Source: Mycolicibacterium rhodesiae JS60
GTDB taxonomy: Bacteria > Actinomycetota > Actinomycetes > Mycobacteriales > Mycobacteriaceae
Assembly: GCA_000230935.2 (NCBI GenBank)
Contig: AGIQ01000012.1
Location: forward strand, 39,722 to 103,721
Length of the DNA stretch: 64,000 nucleotides
Reading direction: 5' to 3'
In this document: positions 25,352-34,021 of the stretch, in pieces
How the letters are laid out: each line of letters opens with the position of its first letter
Numbering within the stretch: position 1 is the stretch's first letter
Position numbers and translations under genes: made by a program
The notes under the pieces: model-generated
Database searches by the model: none
Seen by the model: the letters and a program-made list of their open reading frames with translations, nothing else
What the model was told of the DNA's origin: nothing

Positions 25352-27831
25352 GACCGCGTCGCATCCGCGCTGGCCGGGTCGCGCCCCGCGCGGGCCCGCA
25401 CGACGGCGACGGCCCGGGCCAGCCCGACACCCACCAGTATCGACACGACGACTCCGGCCAGCGGCTGGCTGAACAGCGGATAGACCTGAAAGTGGACGAG
25501 GTAGATGAACAGCGACGCCTCGGCGACGATCCCGGCGGTCGAGGTCAGCGCTGCCGGGATCGGCAGCGCGGGACGCCAGATCAGCAGCAGGATGGCCGCG
25601 CCGACCAGCGCTTCTCGATGGCCCTGGCCGAAGTAGCCAGCCACCCCGATGACGACGACGGCCGCCACCAGCGCCCGTTGCCAGGTCCGGGCGGCCTTCG
25701 CGGCGGCCCAACCGGCTGCGAAGAACCAGAACGCCAGCACGGTGAACCACGCCTCGCGGCCCAGGTGCAGACCGGGCAGGTCGTAGCGGACGGCCAGGCC
25801 GAGCGTCAGGAACGCCGCCGCGAACCCGAACGGATGTCGCCGTTCGAGCCGGTCACCGACCGGCAGCCAGCACACCACGGCCAGCCCCAGCAGAATCCAG
25901 ACCAGGACCTCGACGAACCACATCCGCCCGGCGGTCATGCTGTCGTGTGGTCCGAGGACCTTCTGCAGCAGAACCAGATTCGATGGTGCGTAATCGTCGG
26001 TGAACAGCAGTGCGAGCGCGATCCAGATCATCGACGGCACGGCGATCCAGGCGATCGTGTTGGTCAGGTGTCGCACCCGCTGCCGGCGCGGCGCGCCCGA
26101 CAGGCAGAACCGGCCGAAGTTGTAGCCGGCCACCGCCAGCAGGATGTGGGCACCACCCCACAGCTCGAACAGCCCGGCATGGGAACCGACGATCAACACG
26201 ATGGCCCCCGCGCGTAGCGCGACACTGGTCTCCAGCACCGCGGCCCACCGCGGGCCGCTCGATCGACCGAGGCGTTCGAGTTCGGCGATGCTGCGGCGCT
26301 GCCAATCCGGCGGCAGCCGGCCCAGCATCCGCTCGAGCCGGATCGACATGGCGACATAGGACAGCGAGTTGGCGCCCAGACTGACGAAGCTGGCATCCGG
26401 ACTCAGCTCGCCCTGGTCGAGGTGCAGCACGTCGGCGAACAGGGTGCGGACCGCGGTGTCGGGCGGCCCGCCGGGCTGCTCGGTCGGGTCGCGGGCGATG
26501 GTGCGCAACGCCGGGTAGTCCGGTTTACCCGACGGCAGTACCGGCAGTTCGGGCAGGGTCACGGCGCGCACCGCGACCGGCGGCAATCCCGCGGCGGTCG
26601 CGGTTCGCCGACGCAGGTCGGCGGCATCGACCCCGCCGGCGGCGGCGACCAGCAATTGCCCGTCGGCCTCGGTGCACATGGCGGCTAGTCCGGGCTGCTG
26701 GACCGCGGATTCGACGCGCTGCAGGTCGACGCGCAGTCCGTACAGTTTCGCGAACCGGCCCCGGCGGCCGATCACCTGGTAGAGACCGTCGCCCAATTCG
26801 CGGGCGATGTCGCCGGTGTGCAGCGCGTCGAGTTCGGGCCCGGTAGCCAAGTCGGCTGGGACGTGGGCGTAGCCCATCATCACGTTCGGTCCGGTATAGA
26901 CCAGTTCGCCGACGCCGGGTTCGGTCCAGCCGTCCAACGCGGCCAGGGTGAACGAGCCGCCGGGTATCGGGCGACCGATGGCCTCGGGATGGGTCGCGGC
27001 GAGGTCGGGCGGAAGGTAGGCCATCCGCGCGGTGGCCTCGGTGGCGCCGTACATGACGAAGAACTCGAAGCCCCGACGACGGCCGAGCTCGGCATAGCGG
27101 CGCACCGACTCGGGGGCCAACCGGCCGCCGGCCTGGGTGATGTAGCGCAGGGTGGGCAGCTCCATGGTGTCGAAGCCGACTCGGTCCAACAGCTCGAACG
27201 TGTAGGGCACCCCGGCGAAACTGGTCCCGCCGTGTCGGCCGAACAACTCCCAGAACTGGTGGTCGGCAACCGAGAGGTCGGTTAGGATCAGCGCCGCGCC
27301 CTGCCGCAGGTGGCTGTGCACCACTGAGAGGCCGTAACAGTAGGACATCGGCAAAGTGGTTGCCGCCCGGTCGGTTTCGGTGATCCGCAAGTAGTCGGCG
27401 ATCGCGGCGGCGTTGGCACTCAGGTTGGTCGCCGACAGCCGCACCAGCTTGGGTGAGCCGGTGCTGCCCGAGGTACTCAGCAGCAGCGCGAGGTCCGGAT
27501 GCAGTCGATGGGCGCTGCGCTGGCGGCGGTGCCGGATCGTTCCGGCCGCGTCGACGACGACGTCGGGATCGTAGCTGTCCAGCAGGGCGGTGTGAGAAAC
27601 CCGCGGGGACACCGGGATCGCGACATGTCCGCCGGCCAGTGTGCCGAGGTAGGCGATCAGCGCCGGGACGGTGTTGGCGGTCTCCAGCAGCACCAGTCTG
27701 CGGTCACTCCCCAGCGTCGCGGCCGAGTCGGCGACCCGGTCGCCCAGCTCGCGGTAGGTCAGGGTGTCGGTGGCCGTCGCCACGGCGAGGCGGTCACCGA
27801 AGCAGGCCATCCGTCCCAGCAGATCACGCAC
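25348..27831 (-). CDS. Adenylation-carrier-acyltransferase fusion protein
   Basis: 827 residues, three domains. (1) About 1-450: ANL adenylation domain, with STSGSTGSPK (119-128), MYGATEATARM (280-290), LHTGDI, GRRGRFAKLYGLRVDL and the catalytic Lys in PSGKPDYPAL. (2) About 455-525: carrier domain, SLGANSLSYV with phosphopantetheine Ser489. (3) About 535-815: ten or so TM helices, acyltransferase-3-like (SHAGLFELWGGAHILL, FLIYLVHFQVYPL-type end). Like a one-protein version of DltA-DltC-DltB logic: activate an acid, hold it as thioester, pass it across the membrane. GTG start 27831 overlaps the ABC ATPase end by 8 bases. Operon context is ferric iron uptake; substrate and acceptor unknown. Not a plain acyl-CoA ligase because of the fused parts. 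Confidence 0.85.
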   Translation of the reverse strand: MRDLLGRMACFGDRLAVATATDTLTYRELGDRVADSAATLGSDRRLVLLETANTVPALIAYLGTLAGGHVAIPVSPRVSHTALLDSYDPDVVVDAAGTIRHRRQRSAHRLHPDLALLLSTSGSTGSPKLVRLSATNLSANAAAIADYLRITETDRAATTLPMSYCYGLSVVHSHLRQGAALILTDLSVADHQFWELFGRHGGTSFAGVPYTFELLDRVGFDTMELPTLRYITQAGGRLAPESVRRYAELGRRRGFEFFVMYGATEATARMAYLPPDLAATHPEAIGRPIPGGSFTLAALDGWTEPGVGELVYTGPNVMMGYAHVPADLATGPELDALHTGDIARELGDGLYQVIGRRGRFAKLYGLRVDLQRVESAVQQPGLAAMCTEADGQLLVAAAGGVDAADLRRRTATAAGLPPVAVRAVTLPELPVLPSGKPDYPALRTIARDPTEQPGGPPDTAVRTLFADVLHLDQGELSPDASFVSLGANSLSYVAMSIRLERMLGRLPPDWQRRSIAELERLGRSSGPRWAAVLETSVALRAGAIVLIVGSHAGLFELWGGAHILLAVAGYNFGRFCLSGAPRRQRVRHLTNTIAWIAVPSMIWIALALLFTDDYAPSNLVLLQKVLGPHDSMTAGRMWFVEVLVWILLGLAVVCWLPVGDRLERRHPFGFAAAFLTLGLAVRYDLPGLHLGREAWFTVLAFWFFAAGWAAAKAARTWQRALVAAVVVIGVAGYFGQGHREALVGAAILLLIWRPALPIPAALTSTAGIVAEASLFIYLVHFQVYPLFSQPLAGVVVSILVGVGLARAVAVVRARAGRDPASADATRS

Positions 27832-28879
27832 CGCGGTCCCCGAACACCACCACGTTCCCATGGACCTCGATGCTGACCTTGGTGTGCAGGTCCGGGCAGC
27901 CAAAGCTGTTCTGCCGCACCGTGATCGGTGCGTCCTCCGAGGTGGCGATGCTCAGTAATACGTCGGGGCCTAGGAACTCGGTGCCGATCACCGTCCCGGC
28001 GGCGGTGCCGGAAAGGTGATCGGGCACCACCGTGGCGCGCAGCTGTTCGGGGCGCAGCAACACCGTGGCCGGGCCGTCGGGCGCGGTCGGTGCGGGCAGT
28101 CGGCCGAGCACGCATTCGGCGACGCCGTCGCGAACCGTCCCGGCCAGGTACACGCACTCGCCGAGGAACTCCGCGGTGAACCGGGTGGCCGGATTCAGAT
28201 ACACCTCGCGCGGGGTGCCGACCTGGGTGAAACGGCCGTCCCGCATCACCGCGACCTGATCGGCCATCGACAAGGCCTCCTCTTGGTCGTGGGTCACCAG
28301 CAGCGTGGTCACCCCGGCTTCAGACAGCGTGTGTGCCACCGCTTTTCGGGTAGTGGCGCGCAACCCGGTGTCCAGCGCGCTGAACGGTTCGTCGAGCAGC
28401 ATGACGATGGGCCGGCGGGCCAGTGCCCGGGCCAGCGCCACCCGCTGCTGCTGGCCGCCGGACAGCTCACTGGGTCGTCGGGCGGCCAGGGACTCGTCGA
28501 GTGAGACCGTGCGCAGCAGTTCGGCCACCTGCTCGCGCCCGGCGGCGCTGCGCAGCCCGCCCTTGAGGCCGTAGGCGATGTTCTGCCCCACGGTCAGATG
28601 CGGGAACAACGCGCCGTCCTGGGCGACGTAGCCGACGGCGCGGCGGTGCGGGGCCACCCCACCGTCCGGTCCGGCGACCCGGCGCCCGGCCAGCGTGACG
28701 GTGCCCGCATCCGGGGTCTCGAACCCCGCGATGATCCGCAGCAGCGTGGTCTTGCCGCACCCCGACGGCCCGACCACCGCGGTGATGCTGCCCTCGGCGA
28801 TGTCCAGGTCGAGGTGGTCCAGCACGGTGGTGCCGTCGAACACCTTTGTCAGCGAACGGGTTTGCAGATGTGCGCTCAC
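27824..28879 (-). CDS. ABC importer ATPase, ferric-iron/FbpC type
   Basis: 351 residues. ATPase domain 1-235 with Walker A GPSGCGKTTLL, Q-loop YVAQDGALFPHLT, signature LSGGQQQRVALARAL, Walker B IVMLLDEPFSALD, HD switch VTHDQEEALSM; then a C-terminal TOBE-like regulatory domain (VLLRPEQL). This is the FbpC/PotA layout. GTG start overlaps permease stop (GTGA 28876-28879). The symbol fbpC is not used because fbp names antigen 85 in mycobacteria. Confidence 0.9.
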   Translation of the reverse strand: MSAHLQTRSLTKVFDGTTVLDHLDLDIAEGSITAVVGPSGCGKTTLLRIIAGFETPDAGTVTLAGRRVAGPDGGVAPHRRAVGYVAQDGALFPHLTVGQNIAYGLKGGLRSAAGREQVAELLRTVSLDESLAARRPSELSGGQQQRVALARALARRPIVMLLDEPFSALDTGLRATTRKAVAHTLSEAGVTTLLVTHDQEEALSMADQVAVMRDGRFTQVGTPREVYLNPATRFTAEFLGECVYLAGTVRDGVAECVLGRLPAPTAPDGPATVLLRPEQLRATVVPDHLSGTAAGTVIGTEFLGPDVLLSIATSEDAPITVRQNSFGCPDLHTKVSIEVHGNVVVFGDRGA

Positions 28880-30447
28880 AGGGCGGCCACTTTCGAGGAC
28901 TGGCGCACCAGCAGGATGGTGACCGGTAGCGCCAGCACGATCATGATGGCGGCGTACGGCGCGGCAGCGGCGTAGTCCAGTTCGCTGGCCAGCGACCAGA
29001 ACCGCATCGACAGGGTGCGGGTGCCGGTGGGAGCCAGCAGCAGCGTCGCGGTGAGCTCGGTGGCCACCGCAACGAACACCATCGCCGCACCGGCGGCCGC
29101 GGCGGGAGCGGTGAGCCGCAACGTGATTCGGCGAAAAGTCGCTGCAGGCGCAACGCCCAGCGTCCAGGATGCCTCCTCCAAACCGGTCGGCACCTGCGCC
29201 AACCCGGCCCGCACGCTGACCAGCGCCCGTGGGATGAACATCAACACATATGCGCACAGCAGCAGTGCCACCGTCTGATACAGCGGCGGAGCGACCCGGA
29301 TGGCCACCGTCACCAGTGCCAGCGCGGTGACGATGCCGGGCAGCGCGCTGGTCAGGAAGTTGGCCCCCTCGACCGCTCGGGCCAACGGCCCACTGGTACG
29401 GACCGCCACCCAGGCAACCGGATAGGCCACCACGGTGGCCAGCGCCGCCCCGGCCGCGGCCAGCCCGAGGGTCTGGGCCAACGCGACGCCGACATCATCG
29501 GGCACCCACACCACGGCACCGCCGATCCACAACCATCGCAGGATCGTCCACGCCGGCACGCCGAGCGCCATCCCGGCCAGGACGGTCAGCCCGGCCAACG
29601 CCGGGATGCGCCCGAGTCCCAGCCGCACGGTGGTGGCCGGACCCGGGGCGCCCGAACCGACCCGGGCGTACTGCGCCCGCCCACGGGCGGCGGCCTCGGC
29701 GACCAGGAGCATCAGGCACAGCAGTACCAGGACACCGGCCAGCATCGAGCCGGCGGCGCCGTCGAAGGTGGCCTGGAACTGCTGGAAGATCGCGGTGGTG
29801 AAGGTGTCGAACCGCACCATGGCGAACGCTCCGTATTCGGCGAGTAGGTGCACGCCGATCAGCAATCCGCCGCCGAGCACGGCCAACCGCAGCTGCGGCA
29901 GCACGACCCGGACGAACACCGCGAACGAACCGGAGCCCAGCGCTCGGGCCGACTCCTCGACCGCGGGGTCGAGCCGGCGCAGGGTGGCCGTAGCCGGCAG
30001 ATAGACGAACGGGAAGTAGGACAACGTCGTCACCAGCACCGCGGCCAGAAAGCCATGCAGCCCGGGCACCGCCCCGACCCAGGCGTAGGAATTCACGAAC
30101 GCCGGTACGGCCAGCGGCGTCACCAACAGCGGGCGCCACACCGACCGGCCGGCGACGTCGGTGCGCTCGACCAGCCAGGCCGCTGCGACGCCGATCGCCA
30201 CGCACAGCGGCACGGTGACCAGGACCAGGCCGACGGTGTTGGCCAGCAGCTCGCCCACCCGGGGCCGCAGGATCAACTCGGCGGCGCGGGCCGGCCCGGT
30301 GGTGACGAACGCCCATGACACGTAGCCCAGCGGAATGAACGTCACCGCGAGCAGGACGGTGACCACGGCGGCCGCGACCGGACCCGGGCGCCGTGCGGCG
30401 GGTCGGCGGGTCGCCGGCGACGACGACGTCCGGATGGTGACAGTCAC
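28876..30447 (-). CDS. ABC importer permease, ferric-iron/FbpB type
   Basis: 523 residues, about 12 TM helices made of two fused permease halves, as in FbpB/SfuB. EAA loops are visible in both halves (EESARALGSGSFAVFVRVVL-type, and GLEEASWTLGVAPAATFRRI). GTG start directly after the substrate-binding gene's stop. Cotranscribed with the binding protein and ATPase. Confidence 0.9.
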   Translation of the reverse strand: MTVTIRTSSSPATRRPAARRPGPVAAAVVTVLLAVTFIPLGYVSWAFVTTGPARAAELILRPRVGELLANTVGLVLVTVPLCVAIGVAAAWLVERTDVAGRSVWRPLLVTPLAVPAFVNSYAWVGAVPGLHGFLAAVLVTTLSYFPFVYLPATATLRRLDPAVEESARALGSGSFAVFVRVVLPQLRLAVLGGGLLIGVHLLAEYGAFAMVRFDTFTTAIFQQFQATFDGAAGSMLAGVLVLLCLMLLVAEAAARGRAQYARVGSGAPGPATTVRLGLGRIPALAGLTVLAGMALGVPAWTILRWLWIGGAVVWVPDDVGVALAQTLGLAAAGAALATVVAYPVAWVAVRTSGPLARAVEGANFLTSALPGIVTALALVTVAIRVAPPLYQTVALLLCAYVLMFIPRALVSVRAGLAQVPTGLEEASWTLGVAPAATFRRITLRLTAPAAAAGAAMVFVAVATELTATLLLAPTGTRTLSMRFWSLASELDYAAAAPYAAIMIVLALPVTILLVRQSSKVAAL

Positions 30448-31470
30448 CTACAACAAGCCCGCTTGTGTCATCAGATCGGACACCTGTTTGGCGTTCAGCG
30501 TGGAGGGGTCGACCGTGGGCGGGTCCAGCTGGTCCAGCGGGACCAGCGCGGGGTTGGCCGGCACGCCGCTGGCCACCGGATATTCGAACGAGGTTCCCTT
30601 TTCCAGGACCTGCTGGCCGGTCTTGCCGGTGATGAACGTCAGGAACTGCTGGGCCTTGTCCTGCTTCGTGCTGGATTTGAGCACTCCGCCGCCCGACAGG
30701 CTGAGGAAGGCGCCCGGGTCCTGGTTGCCGAAGTAGTGCAGCGCGGTGTTGGCGCTCATCTCTTTTGTCTTGGACTGGTCGCGATACCAGTAGTAGTGAT
30801 AGATGACGCCGCCGGCGATTTCGCCGCTGTTGACCGCGCGCAGGGTGGCGATGTTGTCGGAATAGATGGTGGCGTTGGTTTTCATCCCAGCCAGCCACTC
30901 GGAGGTGGCTGCCGGGCCCTTGAGCTGCAGCAACGCAGCGACGATCGCCTGGAAATCGGCCTTGGCCGGCGGTGCGCCCCAGCGGCCCTTCCACTCGGGG
31001 CGCTGCAGGTCCAGTAGCGAGGCCGGCAGCTGGTCGGCGGGAAGCTTGGCCGGGTTGTAGACGAACACCGTGCTGCGGGCGGCAACGCCGGTCCAGGCGT
31101 TGCTGCCCGGGCGGAACTGCTGCGGCACGTTAGCCGCGACCTGCGGATCGATCGGGGCGAACAGCCCGGCGCGCTCGACGGCCGCCATTGCCGGGGAGTT
31201 CTCGGTGAGGAAAACGTCGGCGGGGGAGTTGGTGCCCTCGGCGATCAGCTGATTGCCCAGTTCGGTGTCGCCGCCCTGTCGGTAACTGACCTTGATGCCG
31301 GTTTCTTTGGTGAACGCCTCGATCCACTCTTTGGTCAGCGATTCGTGCTGGGCGTTGTACACCAGCAGCTCGTCATTCCCGCTGGAGGAGCAGGCGACCC
31401 CGGCCAGGCCGAGGAGCAGCACCAGGAAAAGTGTTGACGCTGTCCGAATCGCGTTCCGGCAGTGATACAT
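30448..31470 (-). CDS. Iron(III)-type ABC substrate-binding lipoprotein
   Basis: 340 residues. Lipoprotein signal: hydrophobic core LFLVLLLGLAGVAC with lipid-bearing Cys27. Mature part is a type-II binding protein like FbpA/FutA: LLVYNAQHE, FKETGIKVSYRQGG region, DVFLTENSPAM, and the Tyr cluster GVIYHYYWYR (Tyr224, 226, 227, 229), which in the family binds ferric iron. First gene of a tight operon with permease, ATPase, fusion enzyme and photolyase. An IdeR-like box lies 21 bases upstream of the ATG. Confidence 0.9.
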   Translation of the reverse strand: MYHCRNAIRTASTLFLVLLLGLAGVACSSSGNDELLVYNAQHESLTKEWIEAFTKETGIKVSYRQGGDTELGNQLIAEGTNSPADVFLTENSPAMAAVERAGLFAPIDPQVAANVPQQFRPGSNAWTGVAARSTVFVYNPAKLPADQLPASLLDLQRPEWKGRWGAPPAKADFQAIVAALLQLKGPAATSEWLAGMKTNATIYSDNIATLRAVNSGEIAGGVIYHYYWYRDQSKTKEMSANTALHYFGNQDPGAFLSLSGGGVLKSSTKQDKAQQFLTFITGKTGQQVLEKGTSFEYPVASGVPANPALVPLDQLDPPTVDPSTLNAKQVSDLMTQAGLL

Positions 31471-31490
31471 GCGGGCCCTTCGTCCGGGGC

Positions 31491-31509
31491 ATAGGGTTGG
31501 CTAACCATA
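31491..31509 (-). promoter_or_regulatory. IdeR-like iron box before the ferric ABC operon
   Basis: ATAGGGTTGGCTAACCATA agrees with the mycobacterial IdeR consensus TTAGGTTAGGCTAACCTAA at 14 of 19 positions, including the core GGCTAACC. TATGGT on the minus strand overlaps it and fits a -10. Iron-loaded IdeR would repress the operon. Confidence 0.6.
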
Positions 31510-31600
31510 TACCTATCCGACGATGCGGTTCGGCAGCCTAGGCGCGCTTCTGGGGCGAGGTTCGTACGGCGCACACCGTCGAACGCGGCACAATTGAGCG

Positions 31601-32767
31601 GTGAGCCCCGACAACCGCCTGAAGGTCCTGATCCTGGGCAGCACCGGTTCCATCGGAACCCAGGCGCTGGAGGTCATCGCCGATAACCCGGACCGCTTCG
31701 AAGTCGTCGGGCTGGCCGCCGGTGGCGGAAATCCCGACCTGCTGGCCCGCCAGCGCGCCGAAACGGGCGTGACGAACATCGCCGTCGCCGACCCGGCCGC
31801 CGCCGGGAAGGTCGGTGAGGTCACCTACAGCGGCGCCGACGGGGTCACCCGGCTGGTCGAGAACACCGAAGCCGACGTCGTGCTCAACGCCCTGGTCGGG
31901 GCGCTGGGACTGCAGCCCACCCTGGCCGCGCTGGCCAGCGGCGCCCGACTGGCGCTGGCCAACAAGGAGTCGCTGGTCGCCGGCGGACCGCTTGTTCTCA
32001 AGGCCGCCCAGCCCGGCCAGATCGTGCCCGTCGACTCCGAGCACTCGGCGCTGGCCCAGTGTCTGCGCTCAGGCAGCGCCGACGAGGTCGCCAAACTGGT
32101 GCTCACCGCCTCCGGCGGGCCGTTCCGCGGGTGGACGGCCGCTCAGCTCGAGCCCGTCACACCGGAACAGGCCGGCGCCCATCCCACCTGGAACATGGGC
32201 CCGATGAACACGCTGAACTCGGCGTCGCTGGTCAACAAGGGCCTGGAGCTGATCGAGACGCACCTGCTGTTCGGTGTCCCCTATGACCGCATCGAGGTCG
32301 TCGTGCATCCCCAGTCGATCGTGCACTCGATGGTGACGTTCACCGACGGCTCGACGATCGCCCAGGCCAGCCCGCCGGATATGAAGCTGCCGATCTCGCT
32401 GGCGCTGGGCTGGCCGGCCCGGGTGCCCGCCGCCGCGGCGGCCTGCGACTTCACCACAGCCTCGACCTGGGAATTCGAGCCGCTGGACGCCTCGGTTTTC
32501 CCCGCGGTCGACCTGGCCCGGCACGCCGGGCAGACCGGCGGCTGTCTGACCGCGGTCTACAACGCCGCCAACGAAGAGGCCGCCGAGGCGTTCCTCGACG
32601 GAAAGATCCGGTTCCCGGCCATCGTGCGAACAATTGCCGATGTCCTGCACGCCGCCGACCGGTGGGCCGCTGAACCCGCTACCGTGGAAGAAGTACTTGA
32701 CGCGCAGCGATGGGCACGGGAACGCGCCCGCGAGGCCGTCACACAGGAGGTCGCTTCAATCCGATGA
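31601..32767 (+). CDS. dxr: 1-deoxy-D-xylulose-5-phosphate reductoisomerase
   Basis: Second step of the MEP isoprenoid pathway: DXP to MEP with NADPH. 388 residues, GTG start; NADPH site VLILGSTGSIGTQAL, ALANKESLVAGG, metal site VDSEHSALAQCL, ASGGPFRGW and GPMNTLNSASLVNKGLELIE-type motif, all intact. Its stop overlaps the rip1 start (ATGA 32764-32767). Divergent from the iron operon. Confidence 0.97.
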   Translation: MSPDNRLKVLILGSTGSIGTQALEVIADNPDRFEVVGLAAGGGNPDLLARQRAETGVTNIAVADPAAAGKVGEVTYSGADGVTRLVENTEADVVLNALVGALGLQPTLAALASGARLALANKESLVAGGPLVLKAAQPGQIVPVDSEHSALAQCLRSGSADEVAKLVLTASGGPFRGWTAAQLEPVTPEQAGAHPTWNMGPMNTLNSASLVNKGLELIETHLLFGVPYDRIEVVVHPQSIVHSMVTFTDGSTIAQASPPDMKLPISLALGWPARVPAAAAACDFTTASTWEFEPLDASVFPAVDLARHAGQTGGCLTAVYNAANEEAAEAFLDGKIRFPAIVRTIADVLHAADRWAAEPATVEEVLDAQRWARERAREAVTQEVASIR

Positions 32768-34002
32768 TGTTCGTTATCGGCATTGCGCTGTTCGCACTCT
32801 GCATCCTCATCTCGGTGGCGCTGCACGAGTGCGGTCACATGTGGGTGGCGCGCGCCACCGGCATGAAGGTGCGCCGCTATTTCGTGGGCTTCGGTCCGAC
32901 CCTGTGGTCGACCCATCGGCCCAACAAGCTCGGCTCCACCGAGTACGGCCTCAAGGCCGTCCCGCTCGGCGGCTTCTGCGATATCGCGGGCATGACCTCG
33001 GTGGAGGAGCTCAAGCCCGAAGAGCGCCCTTACGCGATGTTCAAGCAGGACACCTGGAAGCGGGTGGCGGTGCTGTTCGCCGGGCCTGCGATGAACTTCA
33101 TCATCGGCCTGGTGCTGGTCTACGGGATTGCCGTCGTATGGGGTCTGCCGAACCTGCATGCGCCGACCACCGCCGTCGTCGGTGAAACACAGTGTGTCGC
33201 AGCAGAAACCACCAAGGGCAAGCTCGACGACTGCACCGGACCCGGCCCGGCCGCATTGGCCGGCATCAAGTCCGGCGATGTGGTGCTCAAGGTCGGCGAC
33301 ACCGATGTGAAGAACTTCGACGAGATGGTCACCGCGGTGCGCAAGGCGTCGGGCCCGACACCGTTTGTCGTGCAGCGCTCTGAAAACGGCGCCACCCGCG
33401 AGTTCACCACCACCGTCGACGTCACCCCCACGCAGCGGTTCGCGGCCAAGGAGAAGGGCGGCGAGCCGCTGCCCACCACCGTCGGTGCCGTCGGCGTCAG
33501 CATGGCGATGTTCCCGCCGACGCAGTACAACGCGCTCACCGCCGTGCCGGCCACCTTCACCTTCAGCGGTGACCTGGCTGTCGAGCTGGGCAAATCGCTG
33601 GCCAAGATCCCCACCAAGGTCGGCGCCCTGATCCATTCCATCGGCGGCGGCGAGCGCGATCCCGAGACACCGATCAGCGTCGTGGGCGCGAGCATCATCG
33701 GTGGCGACACGGTCGACCATGGCCTGTGGGTGGCGTTCTGGTTCTTCCTGGCCCAGCTCAACTTCGTGCTCGGCGCGATCAACCTGGTGCCACTGCTGCC
33801 GTTCGACGGTGGACACATCGCGATCGCCGTGTTCGAGAAGATCCGCAACCTCATCCGGTCGGCGCGCGGCAGGGTCGCCGCAGCACCGGTGAACTACCTG
33901 AAGCTGATGCCCGCCACTTACGTGATCCTCGTCGTGGTGGTCGGCTACATGCTGCTCACCGTCACCGCCGACCTGGTCAACCCGATCCGACTGTTCCAGT
34001 AG
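32764..34002 (+). CDS. rip1: Site-2 intramembrane protease Rip1 (RseP family)
   Basis: Zinc metalloprotease cutting anti-sigma factors within the membrane. 412 residues from ATG 32764; HECGH zinc motif at 21-25 in TM1, PDZ-type domain in the middle (GIKSGDVVLKVGDTDVKNF), and third ligand site INLVPLLPFDGGHIA near the C-terminus. Same gene order dxr-rip1-ispG as Rv2870c-Rv2869c-Rv2868c (from memory). Starting at ATG 32767 is also possible. Confidence 0.95.
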   Translation: MMFVIGIALFALCILISVALHECGHMWVARATGMKVRRYFVGFGPTLWSTHRPNKLGSTEYGLKAVPLGGFCDIAGMTSVEELKPEERPYAMFKQDTWKRVAVLFAGPAMNFIIGLVLVYGIAVVWGLPNLHAPTTAVVGETQCVAAETTKGKLDDCTGPGPAALAGIKSGDVVLKVGDTDVKNFDEMVTAVRKASGPTPFVVQRSENGATREFTTTVDVTPTQRFAAKEKGGEPLPTTVGAVGVSMAMFPPTQYNALTAVPATFTFSGDLAVELGKSLAKIPTKVGALIHSIGGGERDPETPISVVGASIIGGDTVDHGLWVAFWFFLAQLNFVLGAINLVPLLPFDGGHIAIAVFEKIRNLIRSARGRVAAAPVNYLKLMPATYVILVVVVGYMLLTVTADLVNPIRLFQ

Positions 34003-34021
34003 TTAGTTTGGAGATGAAGAC

